From positions 123,809,640-123,873,639 of the forward strand of contig NC_081410.1 of NCBI RefSeq assembly GCF_030272615.1: 64,000 nt of DNA, given 5' to 3'. Under the pieces are notes generated by a model. The model was not told where the DNA came from. It searched no databases and saw only the letters and a program-made list of their open reading frames with translations. Shown piece by piece: positions 36,261 to 48,130 of this stretch (positions are counted from its first letter, which is position 1; each line of letters opens with the position of its first letter). The position numbers were made by a program, and so were the translations under genes. Origin of the DNA: Cryptomeria japonica (lineage: Eukaryota; Streptophyta; Pinopsida; Cupressales; Cupressaceae).

Positions 36261-36689
36261 TGTTGTGACCATTTCACACATCGCCTCATTAGAATGGGGA
36301 CCCCCTCTTTTTGCTCGGTTTTGCCTATTCTTCTCTCTGCTTTTAGGGTTTTGGGTAAGTGAGTGAGTCGTCTGGACTAGGGTTAAGCCTTAGGGTTTCC
36401 TTTTTGATGTTTTCAAGCCGAAGTCCAGTCCAATTTTGAAGATTATTGAGCATCCTCGCGTAGATTGCAATTTTGAAATAAGATGAGTCTGTCTAGGTCC
36501 AGTCAGGATTTTGAGGGCAAGTTCAAATTTTACCTAAGTGTTAATGATGGAATTATGCAATTTTGTCCGGATGAATTTTGACCAAATTTTGGAAGGTTTG
36601 ATAATTGACCCCTGGCCTTGGAGATAACCTAATTATGCCTTGTGAAGTGACTGAAAGCCTAAATTTTGGATACTTTGGCCTATAGAGGT

Positions 36690-38640
36690 AAGATTGCTCC
36701 TGTCCCTCACCCAGGGACTAGGGCGAAATTGATATTTTATGTATCTTGGTTATTGACTTGTTTTATTTGTTTTGTGCAGGGTCGCCAGGAGATACAATCA
36801 AACATGGATTGAGGGATTTGAAGATTTTGAAGACTCAAAAAATGACAAATTTTTAAGGTTTAAGGCCAAATCGCTCCTGTCCTTCACTGAAGGACCAGGG
36901 CGAGATGACTTATTTGGATCATTTTGGGCCTTGGTTGATCGAACTGAAGCATCAAGGATGCGATGAAGGATGAAATGAGCACAGTCGAGTATCCAGACTT
37001 GGTCGTTGGCAATGAAAGATTGAAGATTTGACCTTTAAGACACAAAATCGCTCCTGTCCCTCACTGAAGGACCGGAGCTTGATTTCCAAATTTGCACTAT
37101 CCTTGCAGGATCGAGACAATTTTTCGGTTGGAAGAGATCAAGGAGGGCATGTTTTGTCCATTGAATATAATTTGAAGTAATTGACAAGCAAGGAAATATG
37201 CTAAGATGACAAAATCGCTCCTGTCCCTCATTGAAGGACCGGAGCTTGAATTCCACGTTTGCCTTGTCCTTGCAAGATTTAAATGATTTCGCGATTTGAG
37301 AAGGACAAGGAAAGTACGTTTTGCTTATTGAATGTAACTTGAATGGAACACGATGGAGAAAATCGGTCCAAATTGGGTAAGGCGCTCCTGTCCCTCTGCC
37401 AGGGACCAGAGCGATTTTCAAAGGTAGCTCTTGTCCCTCACTCAGGGGCCAGAGCGATTTTCTCAAAGGACAAGTTTTGGACCAAGGAAAAGCGAGTTTC
37501 AAGTTTAAGATAAATGAAGGAAGGCTTGATCACCCCGTTGAAGATAATCTTGAAAGTTGGCGAAACACAAGAGAAGCCTATATTGGCCAAATCGCTCCTG
37601 TCCCTCACCCAGGGACCAGGGCGAAATATGCATTATCTAGCCTTCCCTTCCAAATTTGGTTGAGTCCAGGCCAAGGCACATGATGGTAATGATATTTGGA
37701 ATGCCTCAAAGAAGAACGAAGTTGTAAAAGACCACGAGAACTTGATAGAATTGGCTAAAGCGCTCTTGTCCCTCTCCCAGGGACCAGAGCGAAATCTTTA
37801 AATTTGCTTGAACGCCTAACGTTTTGGAGTGCCACTTTCATTCGCAAGACTCAAGAAGGAATAAGAAACAATGTTGTACGTCTTGGAGAAAATTCGATGT
37901 TAATATGATTAAGATTTTGTGCCATGGGTTAAGGATCGCTCCTGTCCTTCACTGGAGGACCAGGGCGATTTCTATGGAATCGACCATTCCCTTCAAAAAC
38001 TACGTCAAGGCAAGGTTACACAAGGTCAAAAATGTCTTTCGAAGGACGAAGAACAAGGAGTTAACGTCAAAAGTCGACAAGTTTAAGCTCAAAAGTGAAA
38101 TTTGCTCCTGTCCTTCACTGGAGGACCAGGGCGATAATCCTTGGAGGAGCTCATTTAGCCTCGAGAAAGCGAATTGGACATGCATGAAGAAAACAATAAA
38201 GATCATTGCCTACATCGCGACTCGATTTGGCAATTTGGAAAATGAAGATCAAAGGCAAAAAGTAAAGTTCGCTCCTGTCCCTCACCAAGGGACCAGGGCG
38301 AAAATCTCCAGAATATCAAATTTGCCTTACAAATGACAAGTTAAGCATGTATGGGATGGATGGATGGAATCATTGCTTGCCTCGCAAGTTGATTTGACGA
38401 TTTAAAAGACAAGGATTAAGGTCAAAAGGGTGAAATCGCTCCTGTCCCTCACCAAGGGACCAGGGCGAAAATGGTTTAAAAAGCATTCATTCCAAAGATG
38501 GAATAGATTAAACTCAAAATGCCAAGCGAGAACCCCATTTTGGACGTAAAGGATGAAGTTTCAAACGTAAAAAAATGAAAGATGGAGGACCAAATTGCAT
38601 GGGCGCTCCTGTCCCTCTCCTAGGGACCAGAGCGATATTG
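36690..38640 (+). repeat. Array of 13 hairpin repeats, period about 168 bp
   Basis: A ~32-bp core (GCTCCTGTCCCT, 5-base loop, AGGGACCAGGGCG) recurs near 36695, 36871, 37048, 37215, 37382, 37426, 37592, 37761, 37936, 38102, 38270, 38437 and 38603. Except for one extra copy 44 bp after its neighbour, spacing is 166-177 bp. Each core is an inverted repeat, while the sequence between cores is poorly conserved. Some copies show paired changes in both arms. Confidence 0.85.
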
Positions 38641-38972
38641 ATCAATGTCCCAAATTCCTCCCATGTTTAGGCGCCAACATTTTTTGAATTGCATTAAGTG
38701 CTAAATTCGATAAAACTTTGAAATATTTTTAATTAAAATTGGCATTTAATGAGTTCGCATAAGGCATTTAATAATTGAATTAAGCCTTTTAAAAAATCGA
38801 AATTTAATTACAAAGGCATTTAATTAATTAATTATTAAATTAAATAAAAGGGAGAGCGCTTGGGGTTTTATTTTTTATATTTTTATAAAAGTCGGCCTCC
38901 TTTTTATTGAATTTTTGTTTATTTTTTCCTATTTTCTAAGTCGGCCTATGGGCAATTGCAAAGCATAAGCGC

Positions 38973-38980
38973 CTATATAT
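38973..38980 (+). promoter_or_regulatory. TATA box upstream of the P ORF
   Basis: TATATATG within gcgcctatatatggg, about 550 bp before the ORF start, followed by a leader without long frames. A possible splice acceptor (gtgtag) lies at 39519-39522. Confidence 0.5.
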
Positions 38981-39530
38981 GGGAGGTACTTTGAAACATT
39001 TTAATCCATCATTCAATCATTGTTTACATGCGATTTGGAGAAGCAATAGAAGGAGCGAAATTTCATCCAAGGGAGTGCAAATTTTGATCCAAGGAGAGGA
39101 GCGAAATTTCAATCCAAGGAAGAGTGCGAACTTTATTGGAGGTTAGAGGTGGAGTGAGTTTCCCTCAAGGCGTTGAAGACCCAAGGTGGTGAAGTTGATG
39201 AAGGAGGCGCATTTGCTAGAAGAAGCTCACGTTGAAGACTTCGATCTTCATTTTGCCTAGCGAGTTTCCTAATTTTGCATCTTTTTTAGAGTTAGTTCTC
39301 AAGAAAGGTATGGCAAGATCTCCCTTGTCCAAATTTTGAATTTTGAATCGTCCTAGCCTCAATCTTGAATTTTGAATTTTGAATCTTGAATTCCAAATTG
39401 CATCGTTATATTTAGGAAATGATAATTCAAAGATTTATCATGAAGTTTCCTAAATTTAAGCTTTAATCTAGTCTATATTTCTATATTGCAAAATCCATTA
39501 CTCATTATGAAATGTGGTGTAGGTGTTACG

Positions 39531-42500
39531 ATGGCGACCCCAAAGGCAGGATCATCCACTAGTCGTCCAGCTCTCATGAAGGAAGATCAAAAGAATGAAG
39601 AATGGGAGACCAAGATCGTGTCGAAGTGGAGCAACATTGGAGATACCAACTTGGGAAACTTCAGTGTGAAGAAGTTTCGAGAGGTCCCTTACATTGGCAA
39701 GCCATCACCTGTCGCAAGGAGAATAATTGAAAGTGGCATTATCAAGGTGGCCGGCTTCCCTCCAGCAATCCAGTGCCATGAGTTGATGATCGAGTGTGCT
39801 CACCATTATGATCCACAATCAAGATCGATCGTGTCCAAGGAGGGAAACACTTTGGCTTACCTTTCAGAGGAGGCTATAAGTGAGGCTCTCCATCTTCCGG
39901 AGCACAAAGATATGATCTATAAAAGCTTAGAAGGAGCCAGGTCCATGTACGAAGATGATCCAGACACTTGCTTGAGCATCATCAACAAGAATTGGTTACT
40001 CAAGAGTCGTCCTCGCCTGAGCAAGATTCCAAACACACCACACAGGATCGACTTCCAGGAGGAGTACAGAGATTTGATAACATTACTCAACCGAGTTACA
40101 GGGGCTCCTCAAGCCTTCTATTTTGAGAAGTGGATGTTCTACTTCATCCAAGTGATAGTTCAAGGAAAAGGAACAATTCATTGGGCTAGAATGATTAGCC
40201 ATTGCTTGGACGTACAGTTAAGAAGACTGAAGGCTACCAAGTCTTTCCACATGAGTTCATACATCATATATGCCTTGATCAGGAGTTTTGAATATGCAGG
40301 ATTACCTCACAGAGGAGTGATCGGAAGAGGGCCCGGGGAAGTTAGAGTTTGTGATTCCTATGTTCATTTGCATCATCCACCAGGAAGTGACTACAAGTTA
40401 GTCAATGATACCTTCACGATGAACATCACCAGGACATTGCAAGGCGGGATTCACAATCGGCTATCTCAAGATGCACAAGAGCTTGTAAAGAGGTATGGTG
40501 CTTGGTTCATCCAATTCCAGAAGTTTACATATATTAGAGTTCATGGATGTCCTTCACCTCCCTACATGTTGCCGAGATATCCGACAGACAGAATAGTGTT
40601 ACTTGAGGTAACTAGACAGTTGGCAGCTTATGCGAAGGCATTCAGACACAGGCATGGAAATGGAGTTCCTGTGCCTATCATACTAGGAAATTCAGTTGAG
40701 GTATGCCCTAATGTTCCAGCCATGGATGATGCAGAGGAGGAGTTGGCCTTATATTCATTTTCATTCTTCGCCTTGAGAGAGAGTTTTGATCCTTATGGGT
40801 ATATAGAGGAGACAATCGGTAGAAAGTACAAACATGAATCTCAGGTAGAAGATTTTTGGATGAATCTCTCAGATGATTTTGAAGTAAAGAGAAAGATGCA
40901 TTCTAGATTGCCTTTAGACTTCATCAGGAAATGCAACATTTACAGAGTGGCCGACCAAGCTCAGGACAGTGGCAGACATCTCCAATCATCTTATGACCGA
41001 GAAAGCAAAGCAGTGAGGATAGATTGGAATGAACCTGAGATTTTGGATCTAGATGCTTTGATGGCTCCAGTTTTGTCTTGTACTCGCAGATGGGTTGATG
41101 TGCAACATCAAAAGTTGAGAGAGCAGGGCATATCTATGACTTTTACTTTGGAGGAAAGACCAGGAGAAGGAGGAGCAAGTGTAAGTGAAGGCAATCCTCA
41201 TCCCAGAAGCACGAGCGAAGGCAACCTTCGAAGCGTAAGTGAGGGTAATCCTCATCCTAGAGGCTCGAAGAGGAAAGAGAGACCTGAGAAAAGAGAATCC
41301 TCCAAGAAGAAGCCAGAAGCCAATCGAGACCGTTCATCCGGCACATCTTCTCAACAAGAGAAGAGGACACTTGAAATGGAGGAATCTATGGAATCAATGG
41401 TACAGAATGATAAACATGAAGAAGGACAGGCACCTCAACGTTCATCAAGTCAATCTCTCCAAGTCAATGAGCTACATGAAGACAAGAATGGTGACGAAGT
41501 GACATCTCCTCTCAGAGAAGAAGAAACATTGCCTAAAGAGATACAAGTTAGGGAGACGAGGTCAGCCATTCCAGATTGGTTGAAGGAGAGACTAACAAGG
41601 GTGATTGTGATTGAGGACGAAGATAATGTGATTGATTTAGAAAGCCTTGTTGGAAATTCTCAAGAAGTGACAGAAAAGAGGAAGGCCACTAAAATGTCCA
41701 AGATGATCAGAGATGAGACAGGATCCAGGAAATTGCAGATAGCTACACCAGTAGTGGACAAGTATGAAGGTGAGATCCTCGCAGAGGAATATGATGTAGA
41801 GACATTTGAGCTTGGTCCACTCACAGCCGAGCAAATGTTGGATGAGGCAACCGATTCGTTTGAAGCACTAAAAGATAAGCTTAGGGAAGAAATGGAGAAA
41901 AATAGAAAGCTTGAGAGAGAGGTCGGTGCATGGAGAGGCTACTTTAGCCATCTCAATCAGCCTTTAGGACGACAGGATCCAGCGGTATCTCCTGTGCAGG
42001 CACTTCCTATCGAATCAGTTGGTGAGGCAGAGAGGGTCAAGAGTTTGGTCCAGCTCATGAGCTCTTGGATTGACAAATCTCATACAGTTGCCATTGAATT
42101 TGCAACAAGAATGATGCAGACGATTCACAGAGCTATCCAGGTTCTTGAGATCATCCACAACCTAATGATAACAGTGGCCGCCTTTGCTCATACTAAGGAT
42201 GTTATCATTCCTGTCCTGCAAGTAATCAGACAAACATCAAGGAAGATCCTAGCACAAGAAAAGATAATGGATGGAGGACCTCATAGTCTACTCCAATGGT
42301 CAACTTTACTCTAGATGAAGGAAGTTCTTTTCAAGGACATCAGTAACAAATGCAATCAAGTTGAAGAGGTTATCCATCCGATCCAGGACAAGGTGTTTGA
42401 AGTATTATGTACTATTCTTGGCAGAAGGATCGAAGTTGAGACAGATGTGGATTTGCAAGAATTAGAAGAAAGAGTCAAGGTCATCTTTTGCAAAGATGAG

Positions 42501-42755
42501 AATGTTATTATAGATGAGCAACGGGATCAGATGTTTGCTACCATGCTCCTGATTGAGAAAATCAAAGAACTTGAACCTGGATGGGACGCGGCTCTTCTCA
42601 AGGCTTTCGATTAGGTCATCCACTTGGAGGAACGAATGAGGAATCTTCCTGAGATTCCAATTGCTGAGATCGAAGGAATCGTGTCTAGATTCACTGCATA
42701 TGCTAAGAAGGAGCATTGGAAAGGAAATAAGATTCTAGAAGAAAGGTTGTTATAG
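39531..42755 (+). CDS. Unit P large ORF (two in-frame nonsense codons)
   Basis: One frame of 1,075 codons. TAG at 42312 ends a 927-aa product; a second TAG at 42612 and the final TAG at 42753 follow in the same frame without frameshift. I start it at ATG 39531 (MATPKAGSST) because earlier codons read like leader. Residues 30-470 look globular and are conserved with unit E (SGIIKVAGFPP, YFEKWMFYFIQ, RYGAWFIQFQKFTYIR, LPRYPTDRIVLLEV). Residues 540-740 are charged and Ser/Glu-rich, with two VSEGNPHPR repeats and a Lys/Arg cluster like a nuclear signal. From about 770 it is coiled-coil rich. I recognise no enzymatic motif and no gag, pol or transposase signature. Function unknown. Confidence 0.8.
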
Positions 42756-43827
42756 ATGATGTGGCACCTTAATTGTCATTGGTCTATGTCTCCTAGATTT
42801 TTGTGCCAAATTAAATATTTGGCTATGCATTTAATATTGTTCAATAAAAAGGGGGCTATTTGTAATAAACCCTAATTAGGGTTTAGGTGTCATAATCTTG
42901 GCCATTGATCTTCTTTTGATCTGGACCGTTCATTGTAATTGAGGATGCTATATATACCCTCACTCCTTTTCATTTTGTCATAGGAAAAATTAGAAATTAG
43001 AAAATAGAGAGATTAGAAGATTTGCAGTTAGAAGTTTAGAGCTTTTGAGAGAAGAAAGTATTTGTAGCAAGATTGAGCTTTGAAGAAGGAATTTCAAGCA
43101 ATTGTTGTCTATTTTTGGCTTTGAGATCAATAAAATATTGAAGTTATGGTGTTTTATTGCAATTCTTGTGGCTATCTTCATGGTTGTTTGTTTTCTTGAA
43201 TCATTCTCAATCGAAGTAGTATTTAAGTTTGAAGGACTAAGTGTTGGGCTTGATCTTTGGTGAGATTCACGTTTCAAACCACTAGCTTCTTGCTGATTGT
43301 AGGAACACCTTGCGTGGTCAACTGGAGAAACTTGAGTCACCTAAACCTTCAATCGTCATTGAACTTTGGATATGTGCCTTTGTGGTAGTGTCTATGATCC
43401 TTGATGAATTGAAAGATCATTTGTTACCTTAGAAGATCGCATCAATTTCAGTTGAGTTGTTATTTCATGGCAATATTGAAGTTGGTAGAATCTTACCAAG
43501 TCCAGCCTACATTAAGTCATTCTTAGGATTAGATTAGAATTTATCCCTTGCAAACTTTACCCTTTTGATCTTTTTTGAGAACATTGTTAGTTTAGAGAAA
43601 TCTTGTTCCTGCAATTCGGATAGGTAAGGCCCCTTGATGAAACAGCAATCACGACGACCACTGGTGCTTATCCACACGTAGAGACCCTACATAAAAGAAC
43701 ATTGGAGTCACCCTGATTGATCCTTTTTTGCGACATCTTCAGCAATCAGAGGCTTTATTCAAGAGAGGATAAGGTACCCTTGGGTATTTTATTCTGTGTA
43801 TGATTGTGTACAAAATACATGTCAACA
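42756..43827 (+). repeat. Shared 3' segment of unit P
   Basis: Homologous in reverse orientation to the ends of E, Q and R. Contains cattggtctat, the aaccctaattagggttt palindrome, a TATA box (42948-42958), aataaa (43129-43134) and the terminal tattttattctgtg block. It starts right at the ORF stop. An A-plus-G run (aaaaaggggg at 42846-42855) resembles a polypurine tract. Confidence 0.75.
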
Positions 43828-43832
43828 GCGCC
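43828..43832. repeat. Target-site duplication of unit P, right copy
   Basis: GCGCC, matching GTGCC at 36256-36260 with one C/T difference. Confidence 0.72.
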
Positions 43833-46432
43833 AGTGTAATCTGATCTGTTGGCTTGTCTACAGGTGGGGTGGCGATGTGAAGAGTATGGTTCCTTTGCTC
43901 ATCTTTGGTCATTCAAGAATATGCCTTGGGCTTTTTCTTCCCCTTGGCTTTAGCTTGGTCTATGCGTGAGAAGATGTCCTCCAAATCGATGGGTGGCTTG
44001 GTGGCAGCCTTGCGCTGGGTTCAGGCAATTAACTACTCTTGAGGTATAGTCTGGGCTAATACTATGGTTAAATTTGCACTTTGCTCTTTGATGTTCTCAG
44101 CTGTCTCATCACAAATTTGTAGCTATTCCGTTACCGGAGGAGTGGAGGAGGTGTCAAGTTCTTTGCTCGCAGCAGAGTTTTCTCCCACTTCACTGAACAA
44201 TTGTCTGGTGCCTTCGTGCGATGGTTGTTCTTTAGTCTTTTCGAGCCCGCGGGTATCATTTGTCTTTTGCTCTCCTTCAACGGTGGAGTCATTTTTGGTA
44301 GTATTATGGAGCAGCAATTCATGGCGGCTCTGTTGGGTGGGTTCATGTACTTCGATCCCCTGAGTGGATGGAATCTCTCCTTCCTCAATTTGATTATCTG
44401 GTTCGGCTCATTCAATGGCTCTTAGCTTGGCGTCTAGCATGTCGGGTGCGGGAGGATCATCAACTCCAAATGCATCAATATCACTCTGGGAAGGCGGAGC
44501 AGGTATATAATGTAATTCTACTACATCATCGGACGAACTAGGGTCCTTTGATGATGAAGTGACCTCTGGTCTCCTAATAGGGATCTTTTCCATTCTTCTT
44601 TTGGATTTCCGAGTTTCTCTGCTGGCCTTAGCCTTCTTCCTCTTCTCAGGCTTTTCAATCTCCTCCTTAGGTGCACTAGAAGTTCCCTCATCTTCGGAGG
44701 ATTGAGAATCAAGGTTACCCATTAAGTGGTAAGTGAATTGGACTCCTTCATGAATTAGTCGCTCAATCTGCTGATGCAACCATTGGTCTGTATATCTTCT
44801 TGGGGCTGCCATGACTGCCTCAAAATCAGTGTTTGGGTCTTGTGACCAATCAACGCGTGGCAAAAGATGCCTTACTGCCTCAAATTCCCGAACTTGCAGA
44901 CAATTCCCTAAATCTATGTGTTGATCTGGGACCCAACGGTATTCGAAGAGTCGCATTTGCTACACACTCAGCCTTGAATACTCACGCCTTTGGACCTTAT
45001 AGTCATCAGAGCAATTTTTCCAATAATCTTCAACTTATTCCCTTGCTTTGTACCGCCTGCCATAGGCTCTCTTTGCCAGATTGTCGTGATCAAAGCATTT
45101 CCTTGGAAAATGCTCTTGTAGGCCATAGGAGGCCAACTTTATAAAGGATTCCTTTGCCTGGGATGGGGTCTTTAGATGGACATCCTGGTTGCCTATAGTC
45201 ATGGGAAATGCGAATCCAACCTGCTTCCTGTCCTTGAGTAAGTTGCCTACCGGATGTGACTGCCTTGCGACCTCCATAAGAACTATCTTGTTGGTTGGGT
45301 ACCGTGGAAGTCGGAGAGGGGCACCATCAAAGCCAGCTATCCGGATGTAGGAGAACCTTGGGAACTGGATGAACCAGGCCCTATATCTCTGTACTAGAAT
45401 AGTAGCTTGCTTTGAGAGCCTTATGTGTAAACCTCCCTGCATTAGCCTGACCAGGCGCATTGTGAAGGCGTCATTGATGTGCTCATATTGACCAACTGCA
45501 TAGGCCAAGCTGTTCTTTTCTCTTTGAGCTATATCCTGACAGTGTAGCTATGGGTAACAATCATATACTTTTACTTGATCAGGTCGATTCCCAATTTCAC
45601 CCTTCATGATCAAACCTGGCAGTGGTTGGTTTCTGGCGAACATGTAGACCAAATAGGAGGTCATAGTGAAGTACTTCTTTGTCTCAAGTTCGATCAGCTG
45701 AGTATGGATGTTGTCGCTTATGATCTGGGCCCAGTCAAACTTGGATTTCCCAGCGAAGACTTGCTCTATGAAGTAAAACACCCATTCTTCAAAGTAGTTG
45801 GATTGGGGAAGTCCCATAATCCTGCTGAGCAATGTGACCATGTCCCCATGCTCGTTGTGAAAGTTGCTTCTATGGGTCTTTTTCCCAATCCTGACGCTTG
45901 GAGGTCTTCTCTCCTTGTACCACTCTTCATTCATTAGTGTTTTGCACCTGGCGGGATTCATATCATACACCCCCTGTGCTTCGTCCATAGTTGTTGCTAT
46001 AGGGTTGTTTGGGAAGGGAATGTCAAATGCGTCGCCAATGGCCTTAGGAGTGAAGTTAGCAGGGACCATGTCCTCGAGGAGCACCAATCTGGAACCTGGT
46101 TGGTAATGCTGGGCAACCTCTACTACTAACTCATAGTTTTGCACTACCGGAGGAAACCCTGCCGCTTGGGTGATGCCACTTTCCATCATCTGCCTAGGCC
46201 TGCCATAGGCATTAGGGGAGAAGACTCAGTTCCTGAAATCTTGGATATCAATATGGCCCAGGTCAGTATCATCGACACTGTCCCAGATACTCTGAACTTT
46301 TGACTCCCTCAGTCCCCCTCTTTGATATTGATACTTCATCTTTTCGACTTTGCGAGGGATATCTGATTTGGATGCTCGCGATGTCTCGGTTGTAGCCGGC
46401 GTCTTTGATGATTCTACCGCCAATTTAGGCAT
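43833..46432 (-). pseudogene. Unit E large ORF, N-terminal part
   Basis: From ATG 46432 the frame runs with nonsense codons (46226, 45548, 45035, 44408, 44123 and a few more) but no frameshift. With 35225-36255 it totals 1,212 codons. Conserved blocks shared with the P ORF: SGITQAAGFPP, YFEEWVFYFIE, RYRAWFIQFPRFSYIR, LPRYPTNKIVLMEVARQ. The charged middle follows (EKPEKRKKAKASRETRKSKRR). Function unknown. Loss of function by nonsense only suggests decay mainly through C-to-T change in a formerly functional gene; this is inference. Confidence 0.75.
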
Positions 46433-46899
46433 TTATCCTGCATAGCCGGATGCGGATTACGAGGAGATATATAGGAAGTAAAGCGGGTTAGATAAAGAAT
46501 ATGCCAGCATACAAGGATCAATTCAAAAACCGAATTGAAAGAACAACACGATATCGTTAGCTAAAAGCTTGATTGATTTAAACATAAATATTTATGAAGC
46601 TTTTCGATTGCGGATTTATGCTTAGGCACTTTAGGATCAATTTTCAAAATGGACAAAGCTTTAGATATTTTCCTAAGTCTGAAAATGCATTTTCTAGCTG
46701 ATTCTTAGGAGTAAATTCTGATTTCAATTGCTTTGCATGACACCTTATAAACGGAAAAAGATGCGATTTTCAAGACTTGATCATTTTAATCAATTTTGCA
46801 CACACGCCTATCCATTTTTGCAAATATTTCAAATGATTTTAAGCGAGGTGAAGCACACTTACCTGGCGAAAATGAATGGCGTGAATTCGCACAACTTGC

Positions 46900-48130
46900 A
46901 AATTTGAATGGGGGAAATCTACAATTTTTGAATTTTAACGGTTAACTTCCTATTCAAATTTTCGGTGCCTATGGTTTGAAAAGAACTTGCAATTTTACAC
47001 TCAGACTTAGCAATGTGATTACCTTGGCGATTTTGGCGATTTATTTTAGCGTGATTTTACCTTGTGCGAACTTTTAGCAAATGGAGGGGGTTTTCAAATT
47101 ATTTACCGCACGATCTGGGGAGTCTTTGCGAACTCCAAACACTCTTCACTTATCCTTCTAGGTCATGATTTTCTGGTGTTTTATGAAAAATGCAATCTTC
47201 TCCTACAATGCAAACTTTGGGTTTTCGAGTTGCCCTTTCGAACTTCTGAAGAAATCGCGATTGGGAGGAGTTTGCAAATTTCACCTTTTATGCACCTTAC
47301 CCTAACTTCTGGTTCTTAAGGCAGTTTGCAAACTTTGGATTTTTGACATTTATCCCTCATTATGCGAATTTCGGAGCTTTGGAGGGTTTTGCGAGCTTCA
47401 TTTTCACGCACCTCTCTTCACAATGCACCCTTGGCAAATTTGAAGAGGTTTTTAAACTTTTACCTTCCACGCACTTCACCCTTGCATGGCGAATTTCGAA
47501 GCTTTGGAGGGTTTTGCGAAGTGCGGCACTTTGACCTCTTTTGCCAATTTTCAAACTTCTGAAGAAATCGTGATTTTCCTCCAAGTCGCGATTTTCGGCA
47601 GTTGGGCGTGGTTTGTGAAACTTCGGACCTTTGGTGGCTTTTGCCAACTTTACTCTTTTCACGTTTTTTCTGGAAAGTGCGAACTTCGGCACTTTTAGCC
47701 CTTTTTGCCAACTTTGGACTTTTTAACATTTTCACTTAAAGGTCCGAATTTCGGCCTTTTGAGGCATTTTGCCAACTTTCAGTTTTTAACATTTTCACTT
47801 AAAGGTCCGAATTTCGGCCTTTTGAGGCATTTTGCCAACTTTAACTTTTTAACATTTTCACTTAAAGGTCCGAATTTCGGCCTTTTGGGGTATTTTGCCA
47901 ACTTTGGACCTTTTGGTCACTTTGAAAATTTCGGACCTTTTGACAACTTTGCCAATTTCGGACCTTTTGGTCACTTTGTCAATTTTGGACGTTTTGACAA
48001 CTTTGCCAATTTCGGACCTTTTGGTCACTTTGTCAATTTTCAAATTTTATTTCGTTTTTACTAAAAAGTGCGAGTTTCGGCACTTGGGTGAGTTTTGTCA
48101 ATTTTGGCACTTGGGGCACTAAAAGGCTTT
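46900..48130 (-). repeat. Tandem array of unit E
   Basis: Three copies of a ~63-bp repeat (47720-47910, word cacttaaaggtccgaatttc) and a run of 36-bp repeats (about 47905-48040, ggaccttttggtcactttg and ggaccttttgacaactttg), preceded by more degenerate copies with tttcgaa and tttgcgaa words. It occupies the same place as the arrays in P and Q but has different sequence. The 119-codon frame at 47705-48064 is only an open path through 36-bp repeats. Confidence 0.8.

Larger units (their letters stand above)
36261..43827 (+). mobile_element. Unit P: ORF-bearing TG...CA unit, 7.6 kb
   Basis: Starts TGTTGTGACCATTTCACACA and ends TACATGTCAACA, between 5-bp near-duplications (GTGCC/GCGCC), inserted in the ORF of unit E. 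Order: a GGGGACCCCC block, 13 hairpin repeats, a TATA box (38973-38980), a 1,075-codon ORF with two nonsense codons, a shared 3' segment with its own TATA box (42948-42958) and an aataaa (43129-43134), and the end. No direct repeat joins its first and last kilobase. Termini and duplications fit one giant LTR; the ORF and two promoters within it are exceptional. Confidence 0.8.

Noticed and set aside
36690-38640. Regularly spaced palindromic repeats resembling a CRISPR array
   Set aside because: The window is clearly plant nuclear DNA. Cores are degenerate, the ~136-bp intervals are not unique spacers of uniform type, and there are no cas genes.
39531-39546. ATGGCGACCCC read as a primer binding site (TGGCGACC type) for an Ogre-like element
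   Set aside because: The preceding sequence does not end in CA with LTR features matching the P 3' end, and the sequence is coding at the conserved ORF start; coincidental.
42846-42862. Polypurine tract followed by TGTAATAAACCC as a 3' LTR start in P
   Set aside because: Homology with the ends of R and Q extends upstream of this point, those copies lack the polypurine tract, and P's own start is TGTTGTG, so it is not an LTR edge. It stays open as an alternative.
47705-48064. 119-aa repeat-protein frame (FG/FANFG-like) on the + strand
   Set aside because: It is an open path through 36-bp and 63-bp repeats of unit E whose periods are multiples of three; it is antisense to the unit and lacks a promoter or conserved partner.
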